DNA from: Anaerococcus sp. Marseille-Q7828
GTDB taxonomy: Bacteria > Bacillota > Clostridia > Tissierellales > Peptoniphilaceae
NCBI RefSeq assembly: GCF_949769285.1
Contig: NZ_OX458331.1
Span: forward strand, 1,674,001 to 1,738,000
Direction: 5' to 3'
Length of the DNA stretch: 64,000 bases
Shown here: piece after piece, positions 1 to 9,024 of the stretch
Position numbering within the stretch: the first letter of the stretch is position 1
Layout of the letters: every line of letters starts with the position of its first letter
The notes under the pieces: generated by a model
What the model was told of the DNA's origin: nothing
Seen by the model: the letters and a program-made list of their open reading frames with translations, nothing else
The model's database searches: none
Program-made: the position numbers and the translations under genes

Positions 1-625
1 CATCTCTGAAATAAGTATTGTCATAATGATTAGCCCTACCAATTGCTGAAATGAAAATATCAGAACTATGGATAAGTTCTTTTTGATTCTTGGTAATACT
101 ATTTATAAGGCTTATGGTAGCCCTAGATTTCGACAAATAAGTTGCTAGGGGCAAGCCTATTAAGTTATTACTATTAGCTATAGTAATGTTTTTTCCTTTT
201 ATATCAGTAATAGATTGCAAGTACTTGGCTATAGCCTTGGGTGTGGCTGGCAGATAGTCAAGTTGCCCATTCAAAGCTTTGCCTTGAGAAGTGTAGGTAA
301 AGCCGTCCAAGTCTTTTATTTTGATTTCTGTACGTACTCTATCTAAATATTGGTAATTATCAAAAGGTAACAATAATATAAATCCATCCTCTTTGTCAAA
401 ACCATTGGCAAAATTGATTATATCATCCGGGTCAGCATTAGAATCAAATTTTTTGTCAACAAAATCAATACCAAATTGTTGGCATTTTTTTATGATAAAC
501 TTCTTATATGATATTTCCTCACTGTTAGGATTCATTGACAGTATAAGTAGTTTATTATTAGTTTGTGACTTTTCTAAATGATCAATTATCTGCTTTTTTA
601 ATTTGTCAGTGTTTAATATTTCCAT
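1..625 (-). CDS. FolD-like protein (partial, degenerate active site)
   Basis: Incomplete gene: it starts at an ATG with a GGAG ribosome site and runs off the left edge after 208 codons. The translation resembles bifunctional methylenetetrahydrofolate dehydrogenase/cyclohydrolase (FolD), a cytosolic one-carbon enzyme: a YKKFIIKKCQQFGI segment, KDLDGF, a TPKAI stretch, then a Rossmann-like GLPLATYL and DIFISAIGRA. The two catalytic positions look changed. The FolD lysine in Y-x3-K is Ile here, and the Gln of the VQLPLP motif is Leu (ILLLPF). The Asp of KDxDGF is kept. It lies downstream of the NlpC/P60 gene but behind a terminator. It may be a FolD paralogue that has lost activity or changed role. 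Family assignment is fairly sure; function is not. Confidence 0.7.
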   Translation of the reverse strand, partial: MEILNTDKLKKQIIDHLEKSQTNNKLLILSMNPNSEEISYKKFIIKKCQQFGIDFVDKKFDSNADPDDIINFANGFDKEDGFILLLPFDNYQYLDRVRTEIKIKDLDGFTYTSQGKALNGQLDYLPATPKAIAKYLQSITDIKGKNITIANSNNLIGLPLATYLSKSRATISLINSITKNQKELIHSSDIFISAIGRANHYDNTYFRD

Positions 626-640
626 AATATCTCCATTAAA

Positions 641-662
641 AAAACGCCCACACGGACGTTTT
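641..662 (-). terminator. Rho-independent terminator of the NlpC/P60 gene
   Basis: Nine-base arms around a four-base loop, followed on the minus strand by a run of T. One pair is G-U only when read on the minus strand (a C-A mismatch on plus), which supports the minus direction. It ends transcription from the NlpC/P60 gene just before the ribosome site of the FolD-like gene. Confidence 0.8.
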
Positions 663-675
663 AAATGTTGTTTTC

Positions 676-2364
676 TTAGAAAATTCTTCTAGCACCTCTG
701 AATGTATTTTGATAATAACTATTATAAACATTATCGTATCTTACACCAGATCTTGGTGTTGAAGCATGAATAAATGTACCATCTGAGCTTGTTATAATAC
801 CAACGTGGTCAATTCCACCGCCCTTGATGGCAAAGAATATTAAGTCTCCTGGTTGTAAGCTATTGTAGTCTACAGCATATCCAGTATTAAACTGTGCTGC
901 TGAAGAGTGTGGTAGGCTTACTCCAAGTTGCCTATAAGTATTAACTACTAGACCTGAACAGTCAAAACCAACAGATGGATTAGATGATCCCCAAACATAT
1001 GGATATCCAACAAATTGTCCAGCAATATTTGCAGCTGAAACACCATTGTTATTTACTGCAGGTTTTTGTGCTTGTTCTACAGCAACTTCTTGTTGATCTT
1101 TTACTTCTTCTACAGGTGCTTTTGCTTCTTCCTTTACTTCTTCAGTTGTTAGATAGCTTGAAGAAACATATGAAGTTTTGCCATTAAAATCAAATTTAAC
1201 CCAGCCGTCTGCTATTTCACCAGTAACTTTTGTACCCTTATTTAGTGTACCTACTATATTTCCGCTAACAGCTTTGTCACGTACGTTAAGTACGTTTGTA
1301 TTGTAAACCCAACCAGTGAATGCTTGGCCTTTTACTTCTGGAATCACTTCTTCTTGCACTTGTTCACTAGCCTCGTTAGTTTCTACTACTTCTTCTACTT
1401 GAGCTTCTGTATTAGCTGCCTTTTCTTCTACAACTTCTTCAGTTTGAATTTCTGTATTTGCTTCTTGAACTTCAGGAGCCTCTTCTTGTTTATTTTTATT
1501 ATTTAATGAATCTATTAGATCTTGTGGGTATGAATCACTTAAATAAGCTAGTTTAACATAACCATCATTGGTCTTAAACCATTCACCGTCAACTGTTCCA
1601 CTGATTTTCTCACCAGCTGCCAATGTTTTTACTATATTTGAAGAATCTTCAAAAGATTTGCTGCTTCTAACATTTAAAGCTTGAGTATTGATGTATTTTA
1701 CAAGCTCATTAATAATTTCTGCTGGAGTCTCTTCGATAACTTCTGCATTACTCTCATCAGCTTGATTTTCACTTTCGTTAATTACAGGATCATTGCTCTC
1801 AGCTTCAGTGCTTACAGCCTCGTTGCTATCTAGATATTCTACTTGTGAGTCGATATCACTTTGTTCATTTTCAACCAAGTCTTCTTCATTGATATTTTCG
1901 ATAGCACTATCAAGATTTACGTCTTCATAAACTACTAGTTGATTATCATCAACTTCGTCATTTACTGCGACTTCTTCTTCAGAAACTTCTTCTTCTGCAG
2001 ATACTATGTCTTCATCTTCTACATCTGCAGTTTCTTCATCTTCATATGTAGTTTCTTCAATTGAAATAAGTTTCTCTGCAACAATTTTATTAGCCGCTTC
2101 TTCTATTTTAGCAATTTTTTCTTCATCATCTTTTGTAGTCTTATGAATTCTTTTTTCTTTTGCTATTGCTGTATTTTTAAGATCTTTTGTATAATCAGCT
2201 TGTATAAAGCTCACGTAATCGTTATTTTCTGTGTAAGATGGACTAATCATAGAATTAGTATTTTTATCAGAACCTAAATTATTTACTGTAGAAGCATATG
2301 CTGTTGCTCCTGCAGTTACAGCTGCTATAAGAGATAAAGCAGCTCCTATATTTTTTTTATTCAT
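676..2364 (-). CDS. Secreted NlpC/P60 peptidoglycan hydrolase with SH3 domains
   Basis: Predicted secreted cell-wall endopeptidase. Residues 1-25 form a signal peptide ending in AYAS. Residues about 60-215 are a long acidic, low-complexity Glu/Asp linker. Two bacterial SH3 domains follow (about 217-275 and 343-405, each with a LNVR core), then the NlpC/P60 catalytic domain at 444-562. The catalytic residues are visible: Cys469 in FDCSGLV, His520 in DHVGI and a third polar residue near His533. This family cleaves stem peptides (gamma-D-Glu to diamino acid bonds), and SH3b domains bind wall peptides. An AAGGAGAGG ribosome site precedes the ATG. The promoter and an adjacent WalR-like direct repeat suggest control by the cell-wall two-component system. 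Monocistronic, closed by its own terminator. Confidence 0.92.
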   Translation of the reverse strand: MNKKNIGAALSLIAAVTAGATAYASTVNNLGSDKNTNSMISPSYTENNDYVSFIQADYTKDLKNTAIAKEKRIHKTTKDDEEKIAKIEEAANKIVAEKLISIEETTYEDEETADVEDEDIVSAEEEVSEEEVAVNDEVDDNQLVVYEDVNLDSAIENINEEDLVENEQSDIDSQVEYLDSNEAVSTEAESNDPVINESENQADESNAEVIEETPAEIINELVKYINTQALNVRSSKSFEDSSNIVKTLAAGEKISGTVDGEWFKTNDGYVKLAYLSDSYPQDLIDSLNNKNKQEEAPEVQEANTEIQTEEVVEEKAANTEAQVEEVVETNEASEQVQEEVIPEVKGQAFTGWVYNTNVLNVRDKAVSGNIVGTLNKGTKVTGEIADGWVKFDFNGKTSYVSSSYLTTEEVKEEAKAPVEEVKDQQEVAVEQAQKPAVNNNGVSAANIAGQFVGYPYVWGSSNPSVGFDCSGLVVNTYRQLGVSLPHSSAAQFNTGYAVDYNSLQPGDLIFFAIKGGGIDHVGIITSSDGTFIHASTPRSGVRYDNVYNSYYQNTFRGARRIF

Positions 2365-2424
2365 TAGTGTAAAATCCTCTCCTTAAATAGTTTGGTATTC
2401 CTTTATGAATTAAAATCTTACTAT

Positions 2425-2453
2425 ATTCTATACTAAATTAACAAAATAGTCAA
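2425..2453 (-). promoter_or_regulatory. Sigma-70 promoter of the NlpC/P60 gene
   Basis: On the minus strand TTGACT (-35, 2448-2453) and TAGAAT (-10, 2425-2430) are separated by 17 bases, about 60 bases upstream of the ATG. Strong match to the sigma-A consensus. Confidence 0.75.
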
Positions 2454-2459
2454 CAATTA

Positions 2460-2476
2460 GTTACAAAAAAATTACA
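2460..2476 (-). promoter_or_regulatory. WalR (YycF)-like box
   Basis: Minus-strand direct repeat TGTAAT-N5-TGTAAC, matching the WalR consensus TGTWAH-N5-TGTWAH. It sits six bases upstream of the -35 hexamer of the NlpC/P60 promoter, a usual activator position. WalR controls peptidoglycan hydrolases in Firmicutes, so the target fits. The inverted repeat GTTAC-N5-GTAAC at 2575-2589 uses the same half-site in the other arrangement. Confidence 0.6.
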
Positions 2477-2597
2477 CTTATAGAAAAAACCTACAATTTC
2501 AACCTTTATTCCTTAGTTTAATTTGTAAATTATTTGCCAAAAGTGTAAATAAAAAATACTTTGAATTTTTTTTGGTTACATTTTGTAACTATTATGT

Positions 2598-2931
2598 AGA
2601 GAGCAAATCTATAAGCCGTGTTCTGTATTAGACAATCATCTATCTAGACTTACTGTTGCCAATAAGCTCAAGCGAACAACCATTCTGGATCAAAGCCGAG
2701 CAAGCTTTGTTTGTCATCCCTTCGTTCTTGCACCGGATGGGGTTTACATAGCCTATATGTCACCATATAGCTGGTGAGCTCTTACCTCGCCATTCCAACC
2801 TTACCAAAAATTTGGCGGTATACTTTCTGTTGCACTTGCCTGAAGATCACTCCTACTTGACGTTATCAAGCATCCTGCTCTGTGGTGCACGGACTTTCCT
2901 CGTACTATGCCGCGATTGTCTGATTTACTCC
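2598..2931 (-). ncRNA. rnpB: RNase P RNA
   Basis: Catalytic RNA of ribonuclease P, which matures tRNA 5' ends. Read on the minus strand it carries the universal landmarks in order: GAGGAAAGTCC near the 5' end, ACAGAA, the GGTAAGAGCTCACCAGC region, GTAAACCCC, AGATAGATGATTG and ACAGAACACGGCTTA at the 3' end. The ends pair as helix P1 (GAGTAAATC with GATTTGCTC). The GGTAAG...GAGCTCACC block looks more like ancestral type A than Bacillus type B, though class was judged by eye. The ends are approximate to a few bases. Confidence 0.95.
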
Positions 2932-2938
2932 AAACTTT

Positions 2939-2966
2939 ATTTTACTCTTTATAATATATTTGTAAA
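2939..2966 (-). promoter_or_regulatory. Promoter of rnpB
   Basis: Minus-strand TTTACA (2961-2966), 16-base spacer, TAAAAT (2939-2944). The -10 edge lies about seven bases before the predicted 5' end of the RNA, as expected. It starts just after the nif3 stop codon. Confidence 0.6.
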
Positions 2967-2973
2967 ATTTATA

Positions 2974-3744
2974 TTAAATAAAAGTCCTAAAATCATCCTC
3001 TTTAGAATAAATATAAACCTTATTATAAGTCATTTCACTTAATATATTTTCTAGCTTATAAATAACATGGTTTTCGCTTGCAAAATGACCAGGATCGATT
3101 ATTACAAGACCTCTATTTGCATAGTCCATACCCATATGGTAGGAAACATCTCCTGTAATCATCAGATCACAACCTTGGTTAATAGCATCATCAAAAAGTG
3201 AAGAACCAGCCCCTCCACAAACAGCTACTATGCTAATTTCTTTGTCCATATCGCCATAGCAAACTAATTCATTAGCCTTAAGTATTTCTTTTACTTTTTT
3301 AGCAAAATCTTTTGCCTCTGTCTTTTCTATATCTCCAAATCTACCTAAGCCAGGATCCTTATCTAGTTCTAAAACTTGCGGCTTTTGGATCTCTAGTATT
3401 TGACAAAGATTGTCATTAAGACCATCGGCTGCGATATCTAGGTTTGTATGCATAGCAAATACACTTATATCGTTTTTTATAACTTTTTCTAGACGATTGT
3501 AAAAAGTATCAGTAAAATCAATAGACTTTGTGCCATTAAATAAATATGGATGGTGGGTAATAATTAGGTTACAGTCATTTTCTATAGCCTTATCTATACC
3601 CTCTTCTTCCAGATCCAGACTAATTAGTACATTTTTTAGTTCCTTGTCCAAATTTCCAATCTGTAGTCCAGAGTTATCCCAGTCTTCCTGCAAATCTAGT
3701 GGATATTTTTCGCATAATTTGTCTATTAGTTCTCTAATTTCCAT
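2974..3744 (-). CDS. Nif3-like dinuclear metal-centre protein (YqfO family)
   Basis: Member of the NIF3/YqfO family, widespread cytosolic proteins that form toroidal hexamers with a two-metal centre. The family is sometimes annotated as GTP cyclohydrolase I type 2, but the function is not settled. Metal ligands are visible: ITHHP about residue 63, an HTNLD segment and a GHFASE segment near the C-terminus. At 256 residues this is the short form, without the PII-like insert of larger members. The start overlaps the trmK stop by 19 bases, so the genes are translationally coupled. The trmK-nif3 pair is a standard Firmicutes arrangement downstream of rpoD. Confidence 0.88.
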   Translation of the reverse strand: MEIRELIDKLCEKYPLDLQEDWDNSGLQIGNLDKELKNVLISLDLEEEGIDKAIENDCNLIITHHPYLFNGTKSIDFTDTFYNRLEKVIKNDISVFAMHTNLDIAADGLNDNLCQILEIQKPQVLELDKDPGLGRFGDIEKTEAKDFAKKVKEILKANELVCYGDMDKEISIVAVCGGAGSSLFDDAINQGCDLMITGDVSYHMGMDYANRGLVIIDPGHFASENHVIYKLENILSEMTYNKVYIYSKEDDFRTFI

Positions 3745-4421
3745 CTTTCATAAACCTCATCTATAGCTTCTAATCTTTCATTAATCTTATCTAATCCATC
3801 ATAATTTTTAGAATTTTTAATGATATTTTCTCTAAATATCTGATTTTTCTTACGATCTATAAGTAATTTTTCTTCTAGTAACTGATTTTTATTTTCTATA
3901 TTCTCAAATCCATAATATATATCAGAAATTTTCATCTCCTTCTTATTACCATATTTTACCTTTAAAATGTCATAATATTTACCATTTTCAAAGGATAAAA
4001 AATCTCTCATAATCTCAAAATTATTATTGTAAAGAAATAATCTTAATTTCTCCGTTGCTATATTTGATTCTAAAATCATATATTCAAGATTTTGAGCAAA
4101 CTCCATACTAGCATCTATAATATCAACAATAGTATTACCACCCATACCTGCAATGATGGCGATTTGATTATCTTCTTTTTCTATACCCTTAAAACCATCT
4201 GCCACCTTAGTTTTAATTATTTTTGATAAATCATCATCAAGTTGGTCTTCAAGCTTTTTTAAGGATGGTGCGGATATATCAGTAGCCAAAATATTTGAGC
4301 TGATATTATTTTTTGCCAAATATAAAGGAACCAATCCATGATCGGTTCCTACATCTATGACATTTTTGCCATAATCTATCAAATTTATGATATCCATTAA
4401 TCTTTTCTTATCATTCATCAT
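3726..4421 (-). CDS. trmK: tRNA (adenine22-N1)-methyltransferase
   Basis: SAM-dependent methyltransferase that makes m1A22 in bacterial tRNA. An N-terminal Rossmann-like domain holds the SAM motif [15 protein letters not shown] (about residues 21-35), followed by the ATDIS acidic loop and the IAGMGG motif. The C-terminal half (about 160-231) is a charged helical region, as in B. subtilis TrmK (YqfN). Overlaps rpoD by four bases and nif3 by 19 bases, consistent with one operon dnaG-rpoD-trmK-nif3. Confidence 0.9.
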   Translation of the reverse strand: MMNDKKRLMDIINLIDYGKNVIDVGTDHGLVPLYLAKNNISSNILATDISAPSLKKLEDQLDDDLSKIIKTKVADGFKGIEKEDNQIAIIAGMGGNTIVDIIDASMEFAQNLEYMILESNIATEKLRLFLYNNNFEIMRDFLSFENGKYYDILKVKYGNKKEMKISDIYYGFENIENKNQLLEEKLLIDRKKNQIFRENIIKNSKNYDGLDKINERLEAIDEVYERWKLEN

Positions 4422-6235
4422 AAAAAGTCTTTCAATGATTCGCTCTTATTTGGGCTTTTAAGCTTTCTAAGAGCTTTTGCTTCGATTTGACGTATCCTTT
4501 CACGGGTTACATCAAATTCCTTGCCAACTTCTTCAAGTGTTCTCGGGGTTCCGTCTATAAGTCCAAATCTTAGTTGTAATACTCGTTTTTCACGAGCACC
4601 AAGGCAGGATAAAACTTCGTTTAAGTTTTCCCTAAGCATAGTGTAGTTTGCAGCTTCATCTGGATTTACAGCTGATTCATCTTCTATGAAATCTCCCAAG
4701 TGTGAATCTTCTTCTTCACCTATTGGTGTTTCAAGTGATACTGGTTCTTGGGCAATTTTTCTAATTTCTTGAACTTTTGAAACTTCTATGCCCATTTGTT
4801 CAGCTATTTCTTCGTTAGATGGATCTCTGCCTAGTTCTTGGACCAATTGTCTTTGAGTTCTTACTAATTTATTTATAGTTTCAACCATGTGAACTGGAAT
4901 TCTTATAGTTCTGGCTTGGTCAGCTATAGCACGGGTTATAGCTTGGCGTATCCACCATGTTGCATAGGTAGAGAATTTGAATCCACGATTGTAATCGTAC
5001 TTATCTACTGCCTTCATTAGGCCCATATTTCCTTCTTGAATAAGATCCAAGAAGCTCATACCACGGCCTACATATTTTTTAGCAATAGATACAACAAGCC
5101 TTAAGTTTGTTTCAGCCAATTTTTGCTTTGCCCTTTTTGATAATAGAACAGCTTTTTTTAGTTTTAATATATCATCTTGGCTAAGATCGTCATTATCAAA
5201 AATTATATGGGCTACATTGCTCATTTCTACCAATTCATTTAAATCTTTAATCTCATCTGCACTTAAACCATTATCTTTAGATAATTCTTTGGACCTATTT
5301 GCAGCTTCAATTAATGAATCAATGGTCATCTTATCAAAAGTTTTAAGATATTCTTCATTCAAAGCCTTTGACAATAGATTTGTAAATGATTCATATACAA
5401 AAGTAAGTACATTTTCATTTACATTGACATTTAGAATGTGGTCAAAGGAATCAAACAAATCACATAAAGAATTTGCATCATTTTCGCTAAGCTCTTTGTC
5501 ATTTACAGATTTTTGGGCTATATTGCAAATTAATACCTTGTTTTTTAGCTCCTCTATCTTTTCTAAGTCAGGTTCTTCAACCATAATCTCTTCGAAAAGT
5601 TTGCCCATTGCAATGATTCCATTTAGATTGTATCCAGATTCTTCACTTAATTTTCCATCATTCTGGTATTCGTCATTAGCAATCAATATGGCTTTTGCCA
5701 AATTCCCAAAAAATATGGTATTGGATAATTCAATTTTATTTTGCTTATTTAAATTTATACCTTCTAATTTTTTGTAGGCTATCTCACCCATTTCCATTTT
5801 TCTAGATAGGTCAATTTCTTCCTTAGCGGTTAATAATGAAACTTTTCCTATTTCCTTAAGATACATCTTTACAGGGTCATCAAGCTTAATGCCAGAAATA
5901 TTTTCGACATCATCATCTATTTCTTCATCTATATCTTCTTCGTTAATATCTTCATCATCTAGTGGCTCATCGTCATCTAAATCATCATCCAAATCACTAT
6001 CATCCAAATCTTCGTCCAATTGTGCTTCAGATTTTTCTACAATTTCTATTCCACTACTTAAAATTTGAGATATGACGTACTTTTTGCTATCTTCTTCTAT
6101 TTCTTTAAATGATTCAAAAGTATAGATTTGAGTATAAGTTATAAGTCCATCTTGATTTTCACTAATGGACTGAAATTCTTCTATTATCTCTTTTAAAACA
6201 TCTTCATCAAGCAACTTATCGCTCTCGCTACTCAT
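4418..6235 (-). CDS. rpoD: Primary sigma factor RpoD/SigA with repeat-bearing insertion
   Basis: Housekeeping sigma factor. Residues 1-75 are a region 1.1-like segment and 73-110 a very acidic Asp/Glu linker. Region 1.2 ([11 protein letters not shown]) is near 120. Region 2 begins at about 370 (ETNLRLVV, then [12 protein letters not shown] for -10 recognition and melting). Region 3 is near 450-510 and region 4 at about 545-605, with the helix-turn-helix [17 protein letters not shown]. At 605 residues it is far longer than Bacillus SigA (about 370). The extra length is the acidic linker and roughly 215 residues between regions 1.2 and 2.1 (about 153-369). That insertion contains four degenerate 24-residue repeats (see findings). 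Overlaps dnaG by eight bases and trmK by four. Confidence 0.95.
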   Translation of the reverse strand: MSSESDKLLDEDVLKEIIEEFQSISENQDGLITYTQIYTFESFKEIEEDSKKYVISQILSSGIEIVEKSEAQLDEDLDDSDLDDDLDDDEPLDDEDINEEDIDEEIDDDVENISGIKLDDPVKMYLKEIGKVSLLTAKEEIDLSRKMEMGEIAYKKLEGINLNKQNKIELSNTIFFGNLAKAILIANDEYQNDGKLSEESGYNLNGIIAMGKLFEEIMVEEPDLEKIEELKNKVLICNIAQKSVNDKELSENDANSLCDLFDSFDHILNVNVNENVLTFVYESFTNLLSKALNEEYLKTFDKMTIDSLIEAANRSKELSKDNGLSADEIKDLNELVEMSNVAHIIFDNDDLSQDDILKLKKAVLLSKRAKQKLAETNLRLVVSIAKKYVGRGMSFLDLIQEGNMGLMKAVDKYDYNRGFKFSTYATWWIRQAITRAIADQARTIRIPVHMVETINKLVRTQRQLVQELGRDPSNEEIAEQMGIEVSKVQEIRKIAQEPVSLETPIGEEEDSHLGDFIEDESAVNPDEAANYTMLRENLNEVLSCLGAREKRVLQLRFGLIDGTPRTLEEVGKEFDVTRERIRQIEAKALRKLKSPNKSESLKDFL

Positions 6236-7883
6236 TCGTACTCCTCTTGGCTTTTTTTCTATGGGCTTTTAGCTCAAATAACTTCTGTCTTTTTTCAAAA
6301 AGCCTTATTTTATCAATCAATTCACTTATTTGTATTGGATTGGTATCATCACTTATATAGTCAAAAATGTAATTATAATCATCATCATTTTGGTCAAACT
6401 TACTTACATCTTTATTTAAAATAAAATCTTTAACGTTTAATACTTTTTCATCTTTTAGATATTGATCAAAAAACTCTTTCTTAGATAAATAATCATCTTT
6501 TTGATTAAAAATTAATCTAAGTATTTCTAATTCGATAGTATTAAAGGATTTTTTCTTTTCTGGAATAATAATTTTATTCTTTTTATTTGAATAATTAACT
6601 TTATTCCCAGTATCAGTACTATACTTGTTTATGGCCTCATTTAAAGTACTTTTGTCAATGTTAAATAGAGTAGATACGTTGTTTATAAATATTTCTCTAG
6701 TTAGGTCTTTGTCTATACTTGCAAGAAATTCTATAAACAAATCCAACTTCTCAAACTTTTCATTTTCATTTGCCTTGCTATATAAATCCAAGATTTTATT
6801 ATATTTGTAATTATAGACATCCAAAGATTGGTTCTTTTTTCCTAAGAACTTTTCTTGTCCGTATTTTTTAATAAAATCATCTGGGTCAAGCCCTTCTTCT
6901 AGAACAATTACCTTTGCTACTACTCCATTATTTAGGAAAATATCACAAGCTTTGTCAGTAGCCTTCATTCCTGCCCCATCTCTGTCGTAGCAAATATAGA
7001 TGTTGTCTGCATATCTTTTAATAAGTTTGGCTTGATCATCTGTTAAGGCAGTACCAAGGCTTGCAACAGCATAATCTATACCATGATTATTTAAAGCTAT
7101 GACATCCATATAGCCTTCCACAAGGATGATATCTTTCTTTTTTTGTCTCTTATAGACATTTAAGCCATAGAGATTGTATCTTTTCTTAAATATACTAGAT
7201 TCAGGAGAGTTAAGATATTTTGGCATTTGATCATCTATACTTCTACCACCAAAACCTATAACATTACCATAGTGGTTTATTATTGGGAAAATTATCCTAT
7301 TTCTGTACTTATCATAATATTTGCCCTTAGAAGACTTTTTGATAAGTCCTATATCTTCCAAATCGTTTTTATCATAGCCCTTGTATTCACAGTAATTTAG
7401 CAAGTCATCCCAGGAATTTTTAGCAAATCCTAGCATAAATTTATTAACAATTGAAGATGATAGGCCTCTTTTTTTTAGATAGTTTATTGCATCCTTATTT
7501 GTTAGCAAATTCTTGTAATAAAACATCATCACATCTTTGTTTATTTCATAAAGCTCCTTGTTCTTGGGATTTTGTGACGAGCTATCATTATAAGTAATAG
7601 TAACTCCTGTTTTATTAGCCAAATATTCTAGGCTTTCCTTGTATGACAGGCCCTCTTTTTGCATAATAAAAGAAACAACATCTCCACCTGCTCCACAACC
7701 GAAGCAGTGAAATAATTGTTTCCTATCATCAACAGTAAATGATGGTGTTTTTTCATTATGAAATGGACATAAACCCTTAAAAGAAGATCCAGACCTCTTT
7801 AAATCAGTATATTCGCTGATAATATCAACTATATTGGCCCTTGACCTTATTAGCTCTATTGTCGTATCTGAAATCATAGCCAT
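6228..7883 (-). CDS. dnaG: DNA primase
   Basis: Synthesises RNA primers for lagging-strand replication. The N-terminal CHC2 zinc finger is complete ([11 protein letters not shown], then [10 protein letters not shown]). The catalytic core includes the TOPRIM motif [10 protein letters not shown] and the acidic CYDRDGAG segment. The C-terminal part, which should bind DnaB helicase, is poorly conserved and Lys/Asp rich. I chose the ATG that begins MAMISDT because AGGGGTGAT lies directly upstream; a TTG seven codons earlier lies before that site and is unlikely. First gene of the dnaG-rpoD-trmK-nif3 operon. Confidence 0.95.
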   Translation of the reverse strand: MAMISDTTIELIRSRANIVDIISEYTDLKRSGSSFKGLCPFHNEKTPSFTVDDRKQLFHCFGCGAGGDVVSFIMQKEGLSYKESLEYLANKTGVTITYNDSSSQNPKNKELYEINKDVMMFYYKNLLTNKDAINYLKKRGLSSSIVNKFMLGFAKNSWDDLLNYCEYKGYDKNDLEDIGLIKKSSKGKYYDKYRNRIIFPIINHYGNVIGFGGRSIDDQMPKYLNSPESSIFKKRYNLYGLNVYKRQKKKDIILVEGYMDVIALNNHGIDYAVASLGTALTDDQAKLIKRYADNIYICYDRDGAGMKATDKACDIFLNNGVVAKVIVLEEGLDPDDFIKKYGQEKFLGKKNQSLDVYNYKYNKILDLYSKANENEKFEKLDLFIEFLASIDKDLTREIFINNVSTLFNIDKSTLNEAINKYSTDTGNKVNYSNKKNKIIIPEKKKSFNTIELEILRLIFNQKDDYLSKKEFFDQYLKDEKVLNVKDFILNKDVSKFDQNDDDYNYIFDYISDDTNPIQISELIDKIRLFEKRQKLFELKAHRKKAKRSTNE

Positions 7884-7904
7884 AATATCACCCCTATTAA
7901 TCAA

Positions 7905-7932
7905 ACTATACTAAGGCAAAAAAACTTTTCAA
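7905..7932 (-). promoter_or_regulatory. Promoter of the dnaG-rpoD operon
   Basis: Minus-strand TTGAAA (7927-7932), 16-base spacer, TATAGT (7905-7910), about 20 bases before the dnaG start. The rest of the gap to the divergent AraC gene is extremely AT-rich with several TATAAT-like words, so other starts are possible. Confidence 0.6.
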
Positions 7933-8119
7933 TTTTTCGTTTTTTAGTGAATTGTGAAGAAATTTTATAGTTAAAATGATATAATAATTATAATAAGTAG
8001 AATACGATATTAAAATTATATTATAGTTATTACTTTAAATTAATTCTAAAATGTATTATAATATAATATATTATCTTATATATTATCGTAATAGCGGATA
8101 GAAGTTCAGGAGAAAAATT

Positions 8120-8971
8120 ATGGATACATTCAATACAAATGATATTGATCGAGAAAATGACATATCAGATCTTGGAATAAAAGTATTAGATAGCCAAAAA
8201 TTTATTTTTAATAAGAATTATTCTTCAAGAATTCAATTCCATCCATTTACTTATTTTTATTTTCTAATAAATGACGAGGGCAAACTTTCTATTGAAAACG
8301 AATCAATAGATGTCAGGCAAAATGACCTAATTATTATTAACTCAAATATTGGTCATACTATGTATATAGATGGAAATTTTGAAAATTGTGAAGTTATTGG
8401 TTTTGGTGTGGAATCTATTTCAATCTCTAGTGTGGATAAGAAAAAAAATAGCGTCAATCCAACTAACTTTTTTCATGCAAGTTTAGCTGATGAAGAAAAA
8501 GCTTTGTCAACTTTTGAAAGTATATTTGATGAATATAACAGCAAGGATCTATATTCTAGATCTATGGCAAATTCTTTGGCATCTATTTTCATTATCAATA
8601 TCTTAAGGGCTAACGAGGATAAACTTGCAATCCAACACGATAGGAAAATCAACCATCAAATTGATTATGTGAAGTCATACATAGACAATAACTATGCTGA
8701 AGATATTAAGTTAGAACAATTATCTACCATGGCTTACATGAATAAGTTTCATTTGATATCAGAATTTAAACAAGCTTATAGGGTAACCCCTATCGAGTAC
8801 CTAATACTTAAGAGAATTGAAATATCAAAGAACTTATTGATTTCTACAAATCATTCCATGGAAGAAATATCAACCATAGTTGGTTTTAATTCTCAATCAT
8901 ATTTTAACCAAGTTTTCAAGAAAAAAACTATGCAAACACCTTCACAATTTAGAAAAAAACATAGGCTATAA
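8120..8971 (+). CDS. AraC-family transcriptional regulator
   Basis: Two-domain regulator. Residues about 25-110 look like a cupin-type sensor domain (beta-rich, with DVRQNDLIIINSNIGHT). Residues about 180-283 are a typical AraC/XylS DNA-binding domain with two helix-turn-helix motifs; the second reads FNSQSYFNQVFKK followed by TPSQFRKKH. An AGGAG ribosome site lies seven bases before the ATG. The gene stands alone, divergent from dnaG and convergent with the DUF438 gene, so its ligand and targets cannot be inferred. Such cupin-AraC proteins often control sugar or stress genes. Confidence 0.88.
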   Translation: MDTFNTNDIDRENDISDLGIKVLDSQKFIFNKNYSSRIQFHPFTYFYFLINDEGKLSIENESIDVRQNDLIIINSNIGHTMYIDGNFENCEVIGFGVESISISSVDKKKNSVNPTNFFHASLADEEKALSTFESIFDEYNSKDLYSRSMANSLASIFIINILRANEDKLAIQHDRKINHQIDYVKSYIDNNYAEDIKLEQLSTMAYMNKFHLISEFKQAYRVTPIEYLILKRIEISKNLLISTNHSMEEISTIVGFNSQSYFNQVFKKKTMQTPSQFRKKHRL

Positions 8972-8973
8972 GC

Positions 8974-9021
8974 AAAAATCGTTTCATTTAACTTCAACAA
9001 AGATTAAATGAAACGATTTTT
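8974..9021. terminator. Bidirectional terminator (AraC gene / DUF438 gene)
   Basis: Perfect 18-base inverted repeat around a 12-base loop. A run of A precedes it and a run of T follows, so it can stop transcripts from both convergent genes. Confidence 0.9.
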
Positions 9022-9024
9022 TAT

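Noticed and set aside
5217-5777. Open frame of 186 codons on the plus strand inside rpoD
   Set aside because: Antisense shadow of the Asp/Glu-rich insertion of the sigma factor; Ser/Phe-rich with no motif.
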